In this document: positions 44,060-52,232 of the stretch, one piece after another
Numbering within the stretch: the first letter of the stretch is position 1
Layout of the letters: the number at the start of each line of letters is the position of its first letter
Origin: Nostoc sp. TCL26-01
Lineage (GTDB): Bacteria; Cyanobacteriota; Cyanobacteriia; Cyanobacteriales; Nostocaceae
Assembly (NCBI RefSeq): GCF_013393945.1
Contig: NZ_CP040297.1
Span: 5,980,809 to 6,044,808, forward strand
Reading direction: 5' to 3'
Length of the DNA: 64,000 nucleotides
Translations under genes and position numbers: made by a program
The notes under the pieces: model-generated
Databases searched by the model: none
What the model was told of the DNA's origin: nothing
What the model saw: the letters and a program-made list of their open reading frames with translations, nothing else

Positions 44060-44581
44060 TTACTGTGAAATACCGATATTCGGAAATTCAATTTTAATAC
44101 TGTCACCTGAACGCAAATTTAGTTCGGCGGCTCTTCCTGCCCGTAATTCGATGACTGCATCGATAGGTATGTCGGGGCCGTAAATAGGACAAGGTTCTTT
44201 AGCACAAGGGGGTGCAGCCGCCTCGATATACTTCACTACTCCGTTTTGTAAAAAAACCATATCTAAGGCAACAGGTACATTCTTCATCCAAAACTTGATT
44301 GGTTGAGGTGAAGCAAAAGGAAACAACATCCCCCGATTCTCTGGTAAAGCTGGGCGATACATTAAACCCATTTGCTGTTGTTCGGATGTTCGCGCTACTT
44401 CTAATTCGATAATTGTGCCATTAGGAACAGTGGCTTTGGCAGAAATTGGTAGTGTTTGTCCCAGATTCGCCTCTGGGAGTGGTGAAATAGTTGTGTCTAC
44501 AGCAGGTTTAGCTATTGTTTGCGATGAGCAACCCATCAGTAAAATGCTCAGTAACAAGGGAATTAAAGTTAACCAGCGCAT
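44060..44581 (-). CDS. DUF192 lipoprotein
   Basis: 173 residues. Lipoprotein signal LLLSILLMGCSS places it on the membrane's outer side. The mature part is a DUF192 domain: IELEVARTSEQQQMGLMYRPALPENRGMLFPF, KFWMKNVPVALDMVFL, and GRAAELNLRSGDSIKIE. The insertion APPCAKEPCPIYG holds a Cys pair. Function is unknown; small secreted DUF192 proteins are common in cyanobacteria. Confidence 0.85.
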   Translation of the reverse strand: MRWLTLIPLLLSILLMGCSSQTIAKPAVDTTISPLPEANLGQTLPISAKATVPNGTIIELEVARTSEQQQMGLMYRPALPENRGMLFPFASPQPIKFWMKNVPVALDMVFLQNGVVKYIEAAAPPCAKEPCPIYGPDIPIDAVIELRAGRAAELNLRSGDSIKIEFPNIGISQ

Positions 44582-44634
44582 AGAATTTTCAATTGTATAT
44601 GTAGTTGGACAAAATTAAAGGTAAGAGTCAAGAG

Positions 44635-44795
44635 GCAATAGTCAATAGTCAATAGTCAATAGTCAATAGTCAATAGTCAATAGTCATTGGTCAACGGATT
44701 CTCTTCTTGTTCCTCACTTCCTCACTCCCTCACTCTCTCATTCAGCACGCGGCTCAACGCCCCGCTTCCGCTAACAGCACTCCCTGACTCAGCAC
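44635..44795. repeat. STRR cluster with embedded palindromic mini-element
   Basis: CAATAGT heptamers (about 44638-44690), then CACTCCCT units. At 44749-44775 GCGGCTCAACGCCCCGCTTC and following bases interrupt an AGCAC repeat; this is the inverse of the insert at 7188-7213. Confidence 0.85.
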
Positions 44796-44798
44796 GTT

Positions 44799-45485
44799 TT
44801 ACGATTCTCTTAAGACGTAACCAACACCACGGACTGTTTGAATTAAGCGCTTTTGACCTTCATCTTCAATTTTCAAGCGTAAGTAACGAATGTATACTTC
44901 AATCACATTCGACTCACCCAGAAAATCGTAACCCCAAACATTTTCTAAAATTTGCTCGCGGGTTAAGACTTCACGGGGGTGTTCCATTAAGAACTTTAGC
45001 AGTTCAAATTCTTTCATTGTTAAGTCAATGATTCGTCCACTGTAAATGGCGCGACGGTTGGCTATGTCTAGAACTAACTCACCAAAGCGTAACTGTTCTG
45101 TGGTGTCAACATCTGGTTTGAGATAGAGACGAATCAGTCTCAAAAAGTCTTCTGGGCGATAAGGTTTGAGGATGTAATCATCAGCTCCTGCTTCTAAACA
45201 AGCTACCCGATCATCAACCGTATCTCTGGCCATTAATACCAGTACTGGCGATCGCATCCCAGCGCTTCTGAGATTTTTGCACAACGAAAGCCCTGATTCA
45301 CCCGCCAGCATCCGATCTAATACTACTAAAGCCGGTTGGCGATCGCGGCAATATTGCAAACCTGTGGTGGCATCATTGGCTAAAATCGGTTCGTAGCCGG
45401 CTTCTTGCAAATCAAAAGAAAGTTGACTGGCTAGGCTATCATCAGTTTCGATCACCAAAACACAGGGATTATGAGCAGCTGTCAT
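44799..45485 (-). CDS. nblR: OmpR-family response regulator, NblR-like
   Basis: 228 residues. Receiver domain (about 8-122) with the predicted phospho-acceptor in LVVLDRMLAGESG and the Lys in DDYILKPYRPEDF, then a winged-helix DNA-binding domain (about 130-226: LTMKEFELLKFLMEHPREVLTREQILENVWG, VIEVYIRYLRLKIE, IQTVRGVGYVL). The acidic pocket reads VIETDD, unlike the more usual VDDD. NblR controls phycobilisome degradation and stress survival in unicellular strains; the name here rests on remembered similarity of the N-terminus and is tentative. No kinase adjacent. Confidence 0.82.
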   Translation of the reverse strand: MTAAHNPCVLVIETDDSLASQLSFDLQEAGYEPILANDATTGLQYCRDRQPALVVLDRMLAGESGLSLCKNLRSAGMRSPVLVLMARDTVDDRVACLEAGADDYILKPYRPEDFLRLIRLYLKPDVDTTEQLRFGELVLDIANRRAIYSGRIIDLTMKEFELLKFLMEHPREVLTREQILENVWGYDFLGESNVIEVYIRYLRLKIEDEGQKRLIQTVRGVGYVLRES

Positions 45486-45654
45486 AAGAATTTGGGTTAT
45501 TAAATTTTGAATTTGAGAAAACTATGAGTGTAAGTCTTTCAATACCCATACACAAGTTTTAGACTCAGATAATACCTCAAGTGTTTTAGCAACTTCTGGC
45601 ATTAACTACTGCAATTTTAATAACTTATTCCAAATTGTAAACATGGAGAGTGGG

Positions 45655-45724
45655 GAGGAGGTGAGAATAATTAATGCTACTCATCACTCAGTACTCAGCA
45701 CTCCCTCACTCCCTCACTCCTCAC
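45655..45724. repeat. STRR cluster (CACTCCCT / AGTACTC units)
   Basis: Tandem CACTCAGTACTCAGCACTCC and ACTCCCTC units between the NAD kinase stop and the regulator gene. Confidence 0.8.
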
Positions 45725-46642
45725 TTAAGGCAATTCTACCGAGGTAGGTTTAGCGATGTGAGGTAGACCCCAACCGAGTTTTTCGCGGAGGATACGGAAA
45801 AATTCTGGTGGTTGTAGGCGGATAAATCGAGCGAGGTATGGCGATCGCTCTATATATACCCTATCTTCTGGGAATACATAACACCCACCATTGCCATCGA
45901 CTACCATCACCAACCGGGGAATATTCACCGGATAAATGTTAACTGGTTCTGTATCAGGAAACACTAAAGCTCTAGAAGCCAAGGAATGAGGACAAATAGG
46001 TACTAGTTGTAATACAGGGACACCAGGAGTAACAACCGGGCCGCCTGCACTTAAAGAATAGGCTGTAGAACCAGTTGGTGTAGAAACAATTACACCATCT
46101 GCGGCAATATCTACTGGTGCATGACGACCAACAGCAATTTCAAAGTGGCACATTGATGTCAATGGCTCACGGTGCAGAACCATTTCATTTAAGCACAAGG
46201 CTTCCCAGAGTACTGATTCTTCTCGCAGTACTTTGACTGTGAGCATTGCTCGTTCTTCGATTTCATACTCGCCAGCGATCGCCTGTTCTATGGCTTGGGG
46301 TAATTGATTGAGATAGGCTTCTGTCAAAAATCCCATGTGTCCAGTGTTTACTGCCAACAGGGGAATCCTACAAGGCGCTACTTGACGCGATGCAGCTAAA
46401 ACAGTACCATCTCCCCCCAGAACTATGGCGAACTTCATCTCTGAGTCAAAACCAGGGGGTATCAAACCGTCAACTGGGGTGTGGCATACTGGGCTTTCTG
46501 GGCTAGAGTAGCCCAATATACCACCGATACTAGATGTAATAACTACATTCCAACCGACTGCGGTTAGCTTGTCTTTTAGCTCGATCGCAACACGACCGGC
46601 TATCGGTTTAAGGTCGTTGTATATAATGCCTGCTTTCGGCAC
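45725..46642 (-). CDS. nadK: NAD kinase
   Basis: 305 residues from GTG 46642 (MPKAGIIYND, the family start); a TTG two codons upstream is possible. Phosphorylates NAD to NADP. Seen: the GGDGT motif in FAIVLGGDGTVLAASRQ, NTGHMGFL, ADGVIVSTPTGSTAYSLSAGGP and VDGNGG. A central stretch between ITSSIGG and GFDSE is longer than in E. coli, typical of cyanobacterial paralogues, which usually carry two NAD kinases. Which paralogue this is cannot be told from sequence. Confidence 0.93.
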   Translation of the reverse strand: MPKAGIIYNDLKPIAGRVAIELKDKLTAVGWNVVITSSIGGILGYSSPESPVCHTPVDGLIPPGFDSEMKFAIVLGGDGTVLAASRQVAPCRIPLLAVNTGHMGFLTEAYLNQLPQAIEQAIAGEYEIEERAMLTVKVLREESVLWEALCLNEMVLHREPLTSMCHFEIAVGRHAPVDIAADGVIVSTPTGSTAYSLSAGGPVVTPGVPVLQLVPICPHSLASRALVFPDTEPVNIYPVNIPRLVMVVDGNGGCYVFPEDRVYIERSPYLARFIRLQPPEFFRILREKLGWGLPHIAKPTSVELP

Positions 46643-46793
46643 ACTCAAATATCCAAGTTTCAGTGAGGCTCTGTCTTATGTAATCGTTACACATTTTGGA
46701 TCACGAGTCATTAGTTTAGAGTCAAAAGCCATGAATAAAAGCACAAACTATGAATATGATTGACTTTTAGGTATCGGGGTAACTGATTAACTA

Positions 46794-47031
46794 ATATCTT
46801 GCACTAGGCGACTGGAAGTCGCGGCTACACAGGCAAAACCCGCCTACGCGGGTTAAAAGCTTGATTTTACTTAGTCCGCACAGGCGGACTACCCTTCTCT
46901 ACGAGACGCTACGCGAATGGGAACGCCAAGGGCGAACGTTTGTTTGTATAGCCAAGGCACTGCGTTGTCGGGGTTCGCCCCATTGTAGCAAGTGGCGTGC
47001 GATTTCTAATGGCTAGGGCTAGGTGCAAGAT
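46794..47031 (-). mobile_element. MITE-like interspersed repeat, copy 2
   Basis: 238 bp with inverted ends ATATCTTGCACTAG (46794) and CTAGGTGCAAGAT (to 47031). The reverse complement matches 4489-4735. It contains several short palindromes, including GGGAACGCCAAGGGCGAA and GTCGGGGTTCGCCCCA. No ORF. No clear target duplication was found. Confidence 0.78.
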
Positions 47032-47040
47032 GAGAGTTAA

Positions 47041-47104
47041 CCAATGACCATTGACTATTGACCATTGACCATTGACTAATGACCAATGACCAATGACTAT
47101 TGAC
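47041..47104. repeat. STRR (GACCATT/GACTATT units)
   Basis: Tandem TGACCAT, TGACTAT and TGACCAA heptamers, running into the 3' end of ycf39. Confidence 0.85.
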
Positions 47105-48086
47105 TATTAACCTTTTTAAAGGGTGTTTTTTTCTCTTTCTGCTTCTTAGGTTTAGTTTTTTCGTAATCTAATTCTTTGAGCTTCTTCAGAATCCGGCTGA
47201 AGTACTCTTGTAGATAGCCTTCTAGGGTAGTTGTTTGTGCTTTGTCTAACCCAAAGACTTGATATACATCATCCATTGGCGCATTGAGAGGTCTACCGCT
47301 AGCTAAAACTTCTGTAAAAGCTAGTCTGTCTGCCACATTCCATCCCCATTGGAAAAATCTAGCCAAACTGCGGACTGTACGGAGTAAATTGAGTGGCATT
47401 CGTCTGACTTTGGCTTCTTTGCCAGATAGGCGCTCACACAGACTGATAATTTCTTCCGCACTCCAAGCACGAGTACCAACGACGGAGAAGGCTTGTTTTT
47501 CTGTTTCTGGGACACTTAATGCTTTGACGGCAAATTTAGCAATATCTAAGGTGTCCATGTAAGCAACTGGAGAAGATTCACCAGTTACCCATACGGGTTG
47601 CCCTTCTAAAATGGGGATACCGTACTGACCAATTAACCCTTGCATAAAACCAGCCAAGCGTAAAGTGGTGTAATTGAGTCCAGATTCAGCTAAAAATAGC
47701 TCTGTACATCGCTTAATCTCCATCAGGGGGACTTCTGGATATTTATCGGCATCAATAATAGAAAAGAATATGAAACGTTCTACAGCTGCTGCTTTTGCCG
47801 CTTGAATTAGGGCTACTTGACCTTCCCAATCTACTTGTTTAATGGTGAGTGAATCGGTAGCACGAGAGGTAGCGGCATCTATAACTGCTGTGACACCCTC
47901 TAGTGCGGCTGTGAGGGTTTGGGGTTGACACAAATCACCCCTGACTAGTTCGGCTCCCCACTCTTTTAAAAAAGCTGCTTTTTTAGTACTGCGGACAAGA
48001 CATCGCACATTGTATCCCTCATCGATCGCCCGACGAGCCACTTGTCTTCCCAAGGTGCCAGTAGCACCGACTATTAATAATGTCAT
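47097..48086 (-). CDS. ycf39: Ycf39-type NmrA-like photosystem II assembly protein
   Basis: 329 residues, atypical short-chain dehydrogenase fold. An N-terminal dinucleotide-binding motif GATGTLGRQVARRA, then VRCLVRSTKKAAFLKEWGAELVRGDL and YTTLRLAGFMQGLIGQYGIPIL. Ycf39 forms a complex with HliD that inserts chlorophyll into photosystem II reaction centres in Synechocystis (family knowledge). The C-terminus ends in a Lys-rich tail (EKTKPKKQKEKKTPFKK), and its last codons overlap an STRR, so the tail may have been extended by the repeat. Confidence 0.9.
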   Translation of the reverse strand: MTLLIVGATGTLGRQVARRAIDEGYNVRCLVRSTKKAAFLKEWGAELVRGDLCQPQTLTAALEGVTAVIDAATSRATDSLTIKQVDWEGQVALIQAAKAAAVERFIFFSIIDADKYPEVPLMEIKRCTELFLAESGLNYTTLRLAGFMQGLIGQYGIPILEGQPVWVTGESSPVAYMDTLDIAKFAVKALSVPETEKQAFSVVGTRAWSAEEIISLCERLSGKEAKVRRMPLNLLRTVRSLARFFQWGWNVADRLAFTEVLASGRPLNAPMDDVYQVFGLDKAQTTTLEGYLQEYFSRILKKLKELDYEKTKPKKQKEKKTPFKKVNSQ

Positions 48087-48284
48087 GAGGGTGTTAATAA
48101 ATTTTAAACTTTTATGAAAAGAATCTTAACAGAATTATATCTGTAAATAAAAGTAACTGATTCTCTCAGAAATGCTATCGACACTGTACACGCTTCTTAA
48201 ACAGCGTTGTCCGGTTGCCGGACAAGCTATTATGCCAGACAGAAAAAAGTTTCTCATCTGGTAAAAACAGGCGACTGTGGGTAA

Positions 48285-48389
48285 TTATTCTTCTGAGCCT
48301 TGAATTTTCAGCAATAAAGCACCCAATGCCCAACCTACGAAGATTAAACCGAATGATAATAGGGCTGCATTCACAAGTTCAGGACTCAT
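48285..48389 (-). CDS. petM: cytochrome b6f complex subunit PetM
   Basis: 34 residues, MSPELVNAALLSFGLIFVGW followed by ALGALLLKIQGSEE, a single membrane helix matching PetM (subunit VII) of the cytochrome b6f complex in the thylakoid membrane. Predicted stop at 48285-48287. An AGGAG ribosome site lies 10 nt upstream of the start (48400-48404 on the plus strand). The gene is monocistronic, upstream of ycf39 on the same strand with a 198-bp gap. Confidence 0.93.
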   Translation of the reverse strand: MSPELVNAALLSFGLIFVGWALGALLLKIQGSEE

Positions 48390-48676
48390 TAATCTAATTC
48401 TCCTTTGCAAATGTGTTGTTTGATGGACTTGATGGAGCAAATCTCATCTTTGGCGATCGCATCATCCCAGCATTCCCACTAAACTCAGATAAACTGCATT
48501 TATGAGAACGATTGTTGGATTAGACCTGTGTAAATAATTTTAAACTAGTTTGATGGTTAATCCCTATGATCAAGAGAAAAGAGGCTAGAGATTAGAGGTT
48601 AAGGGATTAGGCGGCTCAAGGCTAATATTTTTTTAGTTGTTACTCAGTATGGCAAATCATTTTATTAATTAAAATA

Positions 48677-49756
48677 ATGTATCAATTAAGCGAAAAAGTA
48701 CAAGTGAATTCACTTAAGAAACAACGCCCGCGTTTAGCGTTGACGTTGGGAGATCCGGCTGGCATTGGCACAGAGGTAGTTTTAAAAGCTTTGGCTGATG
48801 TAGAAGTTAGTCAAAATTGTGACGTGACTGTGGTGGGGAATAGGGATTTACTGTTAAAGGCATACCAACAACTGAGTGTGCTGGATGCTTCTGTGAGGTT
48901 GGCTCATCCTGACTTATTAAAAATTATGGATGTACCTGTTGATCAAGCAGTTGCTAGTGAGATTATTTTAGGAAATGGTAATGCGGCTAGTGGTGCGGCG
49001 AGTTTTGCTTATATGGAATATGCGATCGCTCAAACTCTCGCTGGCGAATTTGATGGCATTGTCACTAGTCCCATCGCTAAATCTGCATGGAAAGCCGCAG
49101 GGTATAATTACCCAGGACAAACAGAACTGTTGGCAGAAAAGTCTGGTGTTGACCGTTTTGGAATGTTATTTGTGGCGCGATCGCCTTACACTAATTGGAC
49201 ACTGAGGACTTTACTGGCCACTACCCATATTCCTCTGGCTCAAGTCGCACAGACGCTGACACCAGCATTATTAACCAAAAAATTAGATTTGCTAGTGGAG
49301 TGTCTAGAGCAAGATTTTGGTATTACTCATGGGAGAATTGCGATCGCTGGTTTAAATCCCCACAGTGGCGAACAGGGACAATTGGGAACAGAAGAACTTG
49401 ACTGGATGCTCCCTTGGTTAGAAACAGAACAGCAAAAGCGCCCGAATTTACAGTTAACTGGGCTAATTCCCCCAGATACAATGTGGGTTAAGCCGGGGCA
49501 AGCCTGGTATGGTAATTCTGCCGTACAAGCTGCTGATGCTTACCTCGCACTCTACCATGACCAAGGCTTAATTCCCGTCAAGCTGATGGCTTTTGACCGT
49601 GCAGTTAACACATCCATTGGTTTACCATTTGTACGTACTTCTCCTGATCACGGAACTGCATTTGATATTGCAGGCAAGGGAGTAGCTGATGCTACTAGTA
49701 TGAAAGCGGCGATAAATTTAGCAGCTGAGTTAGTCAATCAAAGAGTAGCTTTTTGA
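48677..49756 (+). CDS. pdxA: 4-hydroxythreonine-4-phosphate dehydrogenase
   Basis: 359 residues. Oxidises 4-phosphohydroxy-L-threonine in the DXP-dependent route to pyridoxal phosphate. Seen: LTLGDPAGIGTEVVLKAL, DGIVTSPIAKSAWKAAG, GQTELLAEKSGV, IAGLNPHSGEQGQLGTEE and the metal-binding ALYHDQGLIPVKLMAFD, with SPDHGTAFDIAGKG at the end. Standard length with a short N-terminal extension. The ATG at 48677 follows a weak AT-rich leader. Confidence 0.95.
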   Translation: MYQLSEKVQVNSLKKQRPRLALTLGDPAGIGTEVVLKALADVEVSQNCDVTVVGNRDLLLKAYQQLSVLDASVRLAHPDLLKIMDVPVDQAVASEIILGNGNAASGAASFAYMEYAIAQTLAGEFDGIVTSPIAKSAWKAAGYNYPGQTELLAEKSGVDRFGMLFVARSPYTNWTLRTLLATTHIPLAQVAQTLTPALLTKKLDLLVECLEQDFGITHGRIAIAGLNPHSGEQGQLGTEELDWMLPWLETEQQKRPNLQLTGLIPPDTMWVKPGQAWYGNSAVQAADAYLALYHDQGLIPVKLMAFDRAVNTSIGLPFVRTSPDHGTAFDIAGKGVADATSMKAAINLAAELVNQRVAF

Positions 49757-49836
49757 TATACCTCTCCATCCTAAAGGAGCGATAACTCTGCTATCTGTCA
49801 ACTGTTCAGTATCTTTTCCAGTTTTTACTATAAATA

Positions 49837-49993
49837 AACGTGAGTTCGACGGAACCTAACCCCAACCCCTTCCCTACAAGGGAAGGGGCTAAAAATCCAT
49901 ATCTTAGTAAAGAAAAAAAATTAGGTTTTTAAGCCTCTCCCCGTGTCGGGGAGAGGTTTGGAGAGGGGTTTTTTCAACCGTCGAACTTACGTT
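49837..49993. mobile_element. MITE-like element, 157 bp
   Basis: Terminal inverted repeats AACGTGAGTTCGACGG (49837-49852) and CCGTCGAACTTACGTT (49978-49993), one mismatch. The interior has two palindromes, CCCCTTCCCTACAAGGGAAGGGG and CCTCTCCCCGTGTCGGGGAGAGG-like. No coding capacity. Located between pdxA and the NDH-2 gene (convergent). Confidence 0.7.
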
Positions 49994-50044
49994 AAATAAG
50001 GGCATACATTGTGTATGCCCCTAAAATCACATCATTTGCCAGAA

Positions 50045-51412
50045 TTAGACGTTGACTGGTTGTCTATTATTTGTGGGTATATAGTGACTGCTGACATGAC
50101 TATCATCAACTTTGGTGAATGCTAAAGATTCTTCACCTGTAATCAGTCTAGCGCCACGTTTGCGGGTGATGTAATTCCAAGCCCACTGAATCATCACGAC
50201 AATTTTGTTGTCGAATTCGATTAAAAAGTAGATGTGAATTACTAACCAGAATAGCCAAGCAAAGAAACCTTTGAGTTTGATAAAACCTAAATCGACCACT
50301 GCCGAATTTTGCCCAATCATGGCTAGGCTGCCGTAATCAGTGTAATTAAATTGTGGTAAAGTCTGACCTTCTAAGCGTTTTTGTACTAGTGCAGCGACAT
50401 ACTCGCCTTCTTGTTTAGCGACGGGTGCGACACCTGGTAAGGGTTTGCTGTTTTGGTGAGAGAAATTCGCTAGGTCGCCAACGACAAAAATATTATGATA
50501 TCCCTTGATACTTAAATCTGGTTCTACAATCACCCGTCCGGCGCGATCGCACTCCACACCTGTACGTTCAGCTAAGACTTTTCCCATAGCTGAAGCTTTG
50601 ACACCTGCTGCCCATAATACTGTTTTTGAGGCAATTTCTCTAATTTCGTCACCTTGTTTGATGGTAACTATGTCACCCTCAATATTCGTGACCAAAGTCT
50701 GAGTTTGGACTGATACACCAAATTCTTGCAAGGATAGTGCGGCTACTTGAGATAATTCCGGTGCAAAGGGTGGTAAAACTCGATCTAAGCCTTCCAGGAG
50801 GATGACTTGCGTCTCTCGAATATCAATGTTGCGGAAGTCTTCTTTGAGGGTTTTGTAGGCTAGTTCGGCGATCGCTCCTGCTAACTCTACACCAGTAGGG
50901 CCGCCACCGACAATCACAAAAGTTAACCAAGCACGACGTTTGACGGGATCTGTTTCTTTTTCTGCGGCTTCAAAGGCAGTAAAAATCCGGCGACGCATTT
51001 CAATCGCATCTTCTACAGTCTTTAACCCAGGGGCAAATTCTTCCCAGTTATCTTTACCAAAATAAGAATGCTTCGCTCCTGTAGCCACAATCAAAGTATC
51101 ATAGGCGATTTTTTCCTCACCCATCATTACTTGTTGTGTTTCTGGGTTAATATCACTCACTTCTCCCAACAATACTTTAGTATTCTTACTTTTACTCAAT
51201 ACTGCTCGTAAAGGTGAGGAAATATCTGCTGGTGATAGCGTACCTGTAGCAACTTGATAAAGTAAAGGCTGGAACAGGTGAAAGTTTCGTTTGTCAATCA
51301 GTGTTACATTGACATTAGCCTTAGCCAGTGCTTTTGCCGCATACAATCCACCAAAACCACCGCCAACTATTACAACTTGATGAGGTGGGTTGTTGTCAAG
51401 TACGTCAACCAT
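50045..51412 (-). CDS. type-2 NADH dehydrogenase (NDH-2)
   Basis: 455 residues. Single-subunit flavoprotein that passes electrons from NADH to quinone without proton pumping. Two dinucleotide folds: FAD-binding VVIVGGGFGGLYAAKAL and NADH-binding FVIVGGGPTGVELAGAIAEL. Also LLYQVATGTLSPADI, LIVATGAKHSYFG, the FAD-closing IFVVGDLANFSHQNSKPLPGVAPVAKQEGEYVA, and a C-terminal amphipathic/membrane segment FFAWLFWLVIHIYFLIEF. Cyanobacteria have several Ndb proteins, with suggested roles in redox sensing; the specific paralogue is not resolved. Confidence 0.92.
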   Translation of the reverse strand: MVDVLDNNPPHQVVIVGGGFGGLYAAKALAKANVNVTLIDKRNFHLFQPLLYQVATGTLSPADISSPLRAVLSKSKNTKVLLGEVSDINPETQQVMMGEEKIAYDTLIVATGAKHSYFGKDNWEEFAPGLKTVEDAIEMRRRIFTAFEAAEKETDPVKRRAWLTFVIVGGGPTGVELAGAIAELAYKTLKEDFRNIDIRETQVILLEGLDRVLPPFAPELSQVAALSLQEFGVSVQTQTLVTNIEGDIVTIKQGDEIREIASKTVLWAAGVKASAMGKVLAERTGVECDRAGRVIVEPDLSIKGYHNIFVVGDLANFSHQNSKPLPGVAPVAKQEGEYVAALVQKRLEGQTLPQFNYTDYGSLAMIGQNSAVVDLGFIKLKGFFAWLFWLVIHIYFLIEFDNKIVVMIQWAWNYITRKRGARLITGEESLAFTKVDDSHVSSHYIPTNNRQPVNV

Positions 51413-51799
51413 AAGAAATGTTTCCTTCTGTTACGAGTGCTGTAACTATTCTTAACAAATTTGTATCAAAACTGTCATATTTATTTCTGTTTATCTTGAA
51501 CTTATGAAAATTTTGTTAAAGTAACAAAAAGCACAATACATAAGTATTATTTTTCACTTAAACAATATAAGTAATATGGATATTACCTATCCAAATCTCC
51601 AGATGATGCCAGTAGTTGTAGTATTTATCTGCTTGCGTCACATCTCTTACGCAATCTCAAGCTAAAGTACTTTTAAAATATCCTTTAAATTATGATCAAT
51701 TTTTTGTTTTTGGAAAGAGGAACATCTTGCCGATACTCATATTTTGCATGGGCAAGATGCTGACGCTGCAAAGTAGACAGTTTATGTTTGGGAAAATAG
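51413..51799. other. intergenic region, no gene seen
   Basis: AT-rich, stops in all frames. It contains the NDH-2 promoter at the left; the right part lies beyond the stop of the small gene at 51800. No RNA or repeat recognised. Confidence 0.55.
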
Positions 51800-52015
51800 C
51801 TACATATAGTAGCATTTATCAATCCAAATTCGCATTTCTTCTTCCGAGCCAAAACAAGCAGAACGTCCTGTGATGGGATCATAAGCACGCCAACAAGCTA
51901 TATCACCATGACTGTCTGATTCTTGCCAAACTTGCAAGTCAGAACTACTCACCAACCATGTGTAGAATTGTTGCCATAATCTGCTGATTGTTAAGGAAAA
52001 ATGGGATTTATTCAT
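51800..52015 (-). CDS. small hypothetical protein divergent from a MocR regulator
   Basis: 71 residues from ATG 52015 (MNKSHFSLTISRLWQQFYTW); an earlier in-frame start at 52060 would prepend a leader. It has a helical N-terminus and a compact C-terminal part with WQESDSHGDIACWRAYDPITGRSACFGSEEEMRIWID. The W-x-AYDP-x-TG pattern occurs in small cyanobacterial proteins without assigned function. Placed head-to-head with the MocR gene across a 13-bp inverted repeat, so it may be one of that regulator's targets. Confidence 0.7.
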   Translation of the reverse strand: MNKSHFSLTISRLWQQFYTWLVSSSDLQVWQESDSHGDIACWRAYDPITGRSACFGSEEEMRIWIDKCYYM

Positions 52016-52103
52016 AGTGAAATTACCTGACAGAAAATAAATTATTAACTCTAATTTCACTGAATAAAATCAACCTGAGAAGGTACAGTTTTCGCAAATT
52101 TGT

Positions 52104-52163
52104 CCTAGTACAGTTATGTACTCATGTAACTGTTATAGTTAAAAATAGGCTAACTGTACTAGG
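52104..52163. promoter_or_regulatory. inverted-repeat operator region between the MocR gene and its divergent neighbour
   Basis: CCTAGTACAGTTA (52104-52116) is exactly complementary to TAACTGTACTAGG (52151-52163). A third half-site TAACTGT lies at 52127-52133. The array sits 70 bp before the MocR start and 89 bp before the small divergent gene, a usual place for MocR auto-regulatory sites. Confidence 0.65.
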
Positions 52164-52232
52164 TAAACTAGACAAAAATAATTTATATTGCCATTAGTGA
52201 TGGTTTTGTCGTCATTAATTGAGTGCGTCAAT

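Noticed and set aside
51685..51888. 67-codon minus-strand ORF
   Set aside because: Overlaps the better-supported 71-residue gene at 51800-52015 in another frame.
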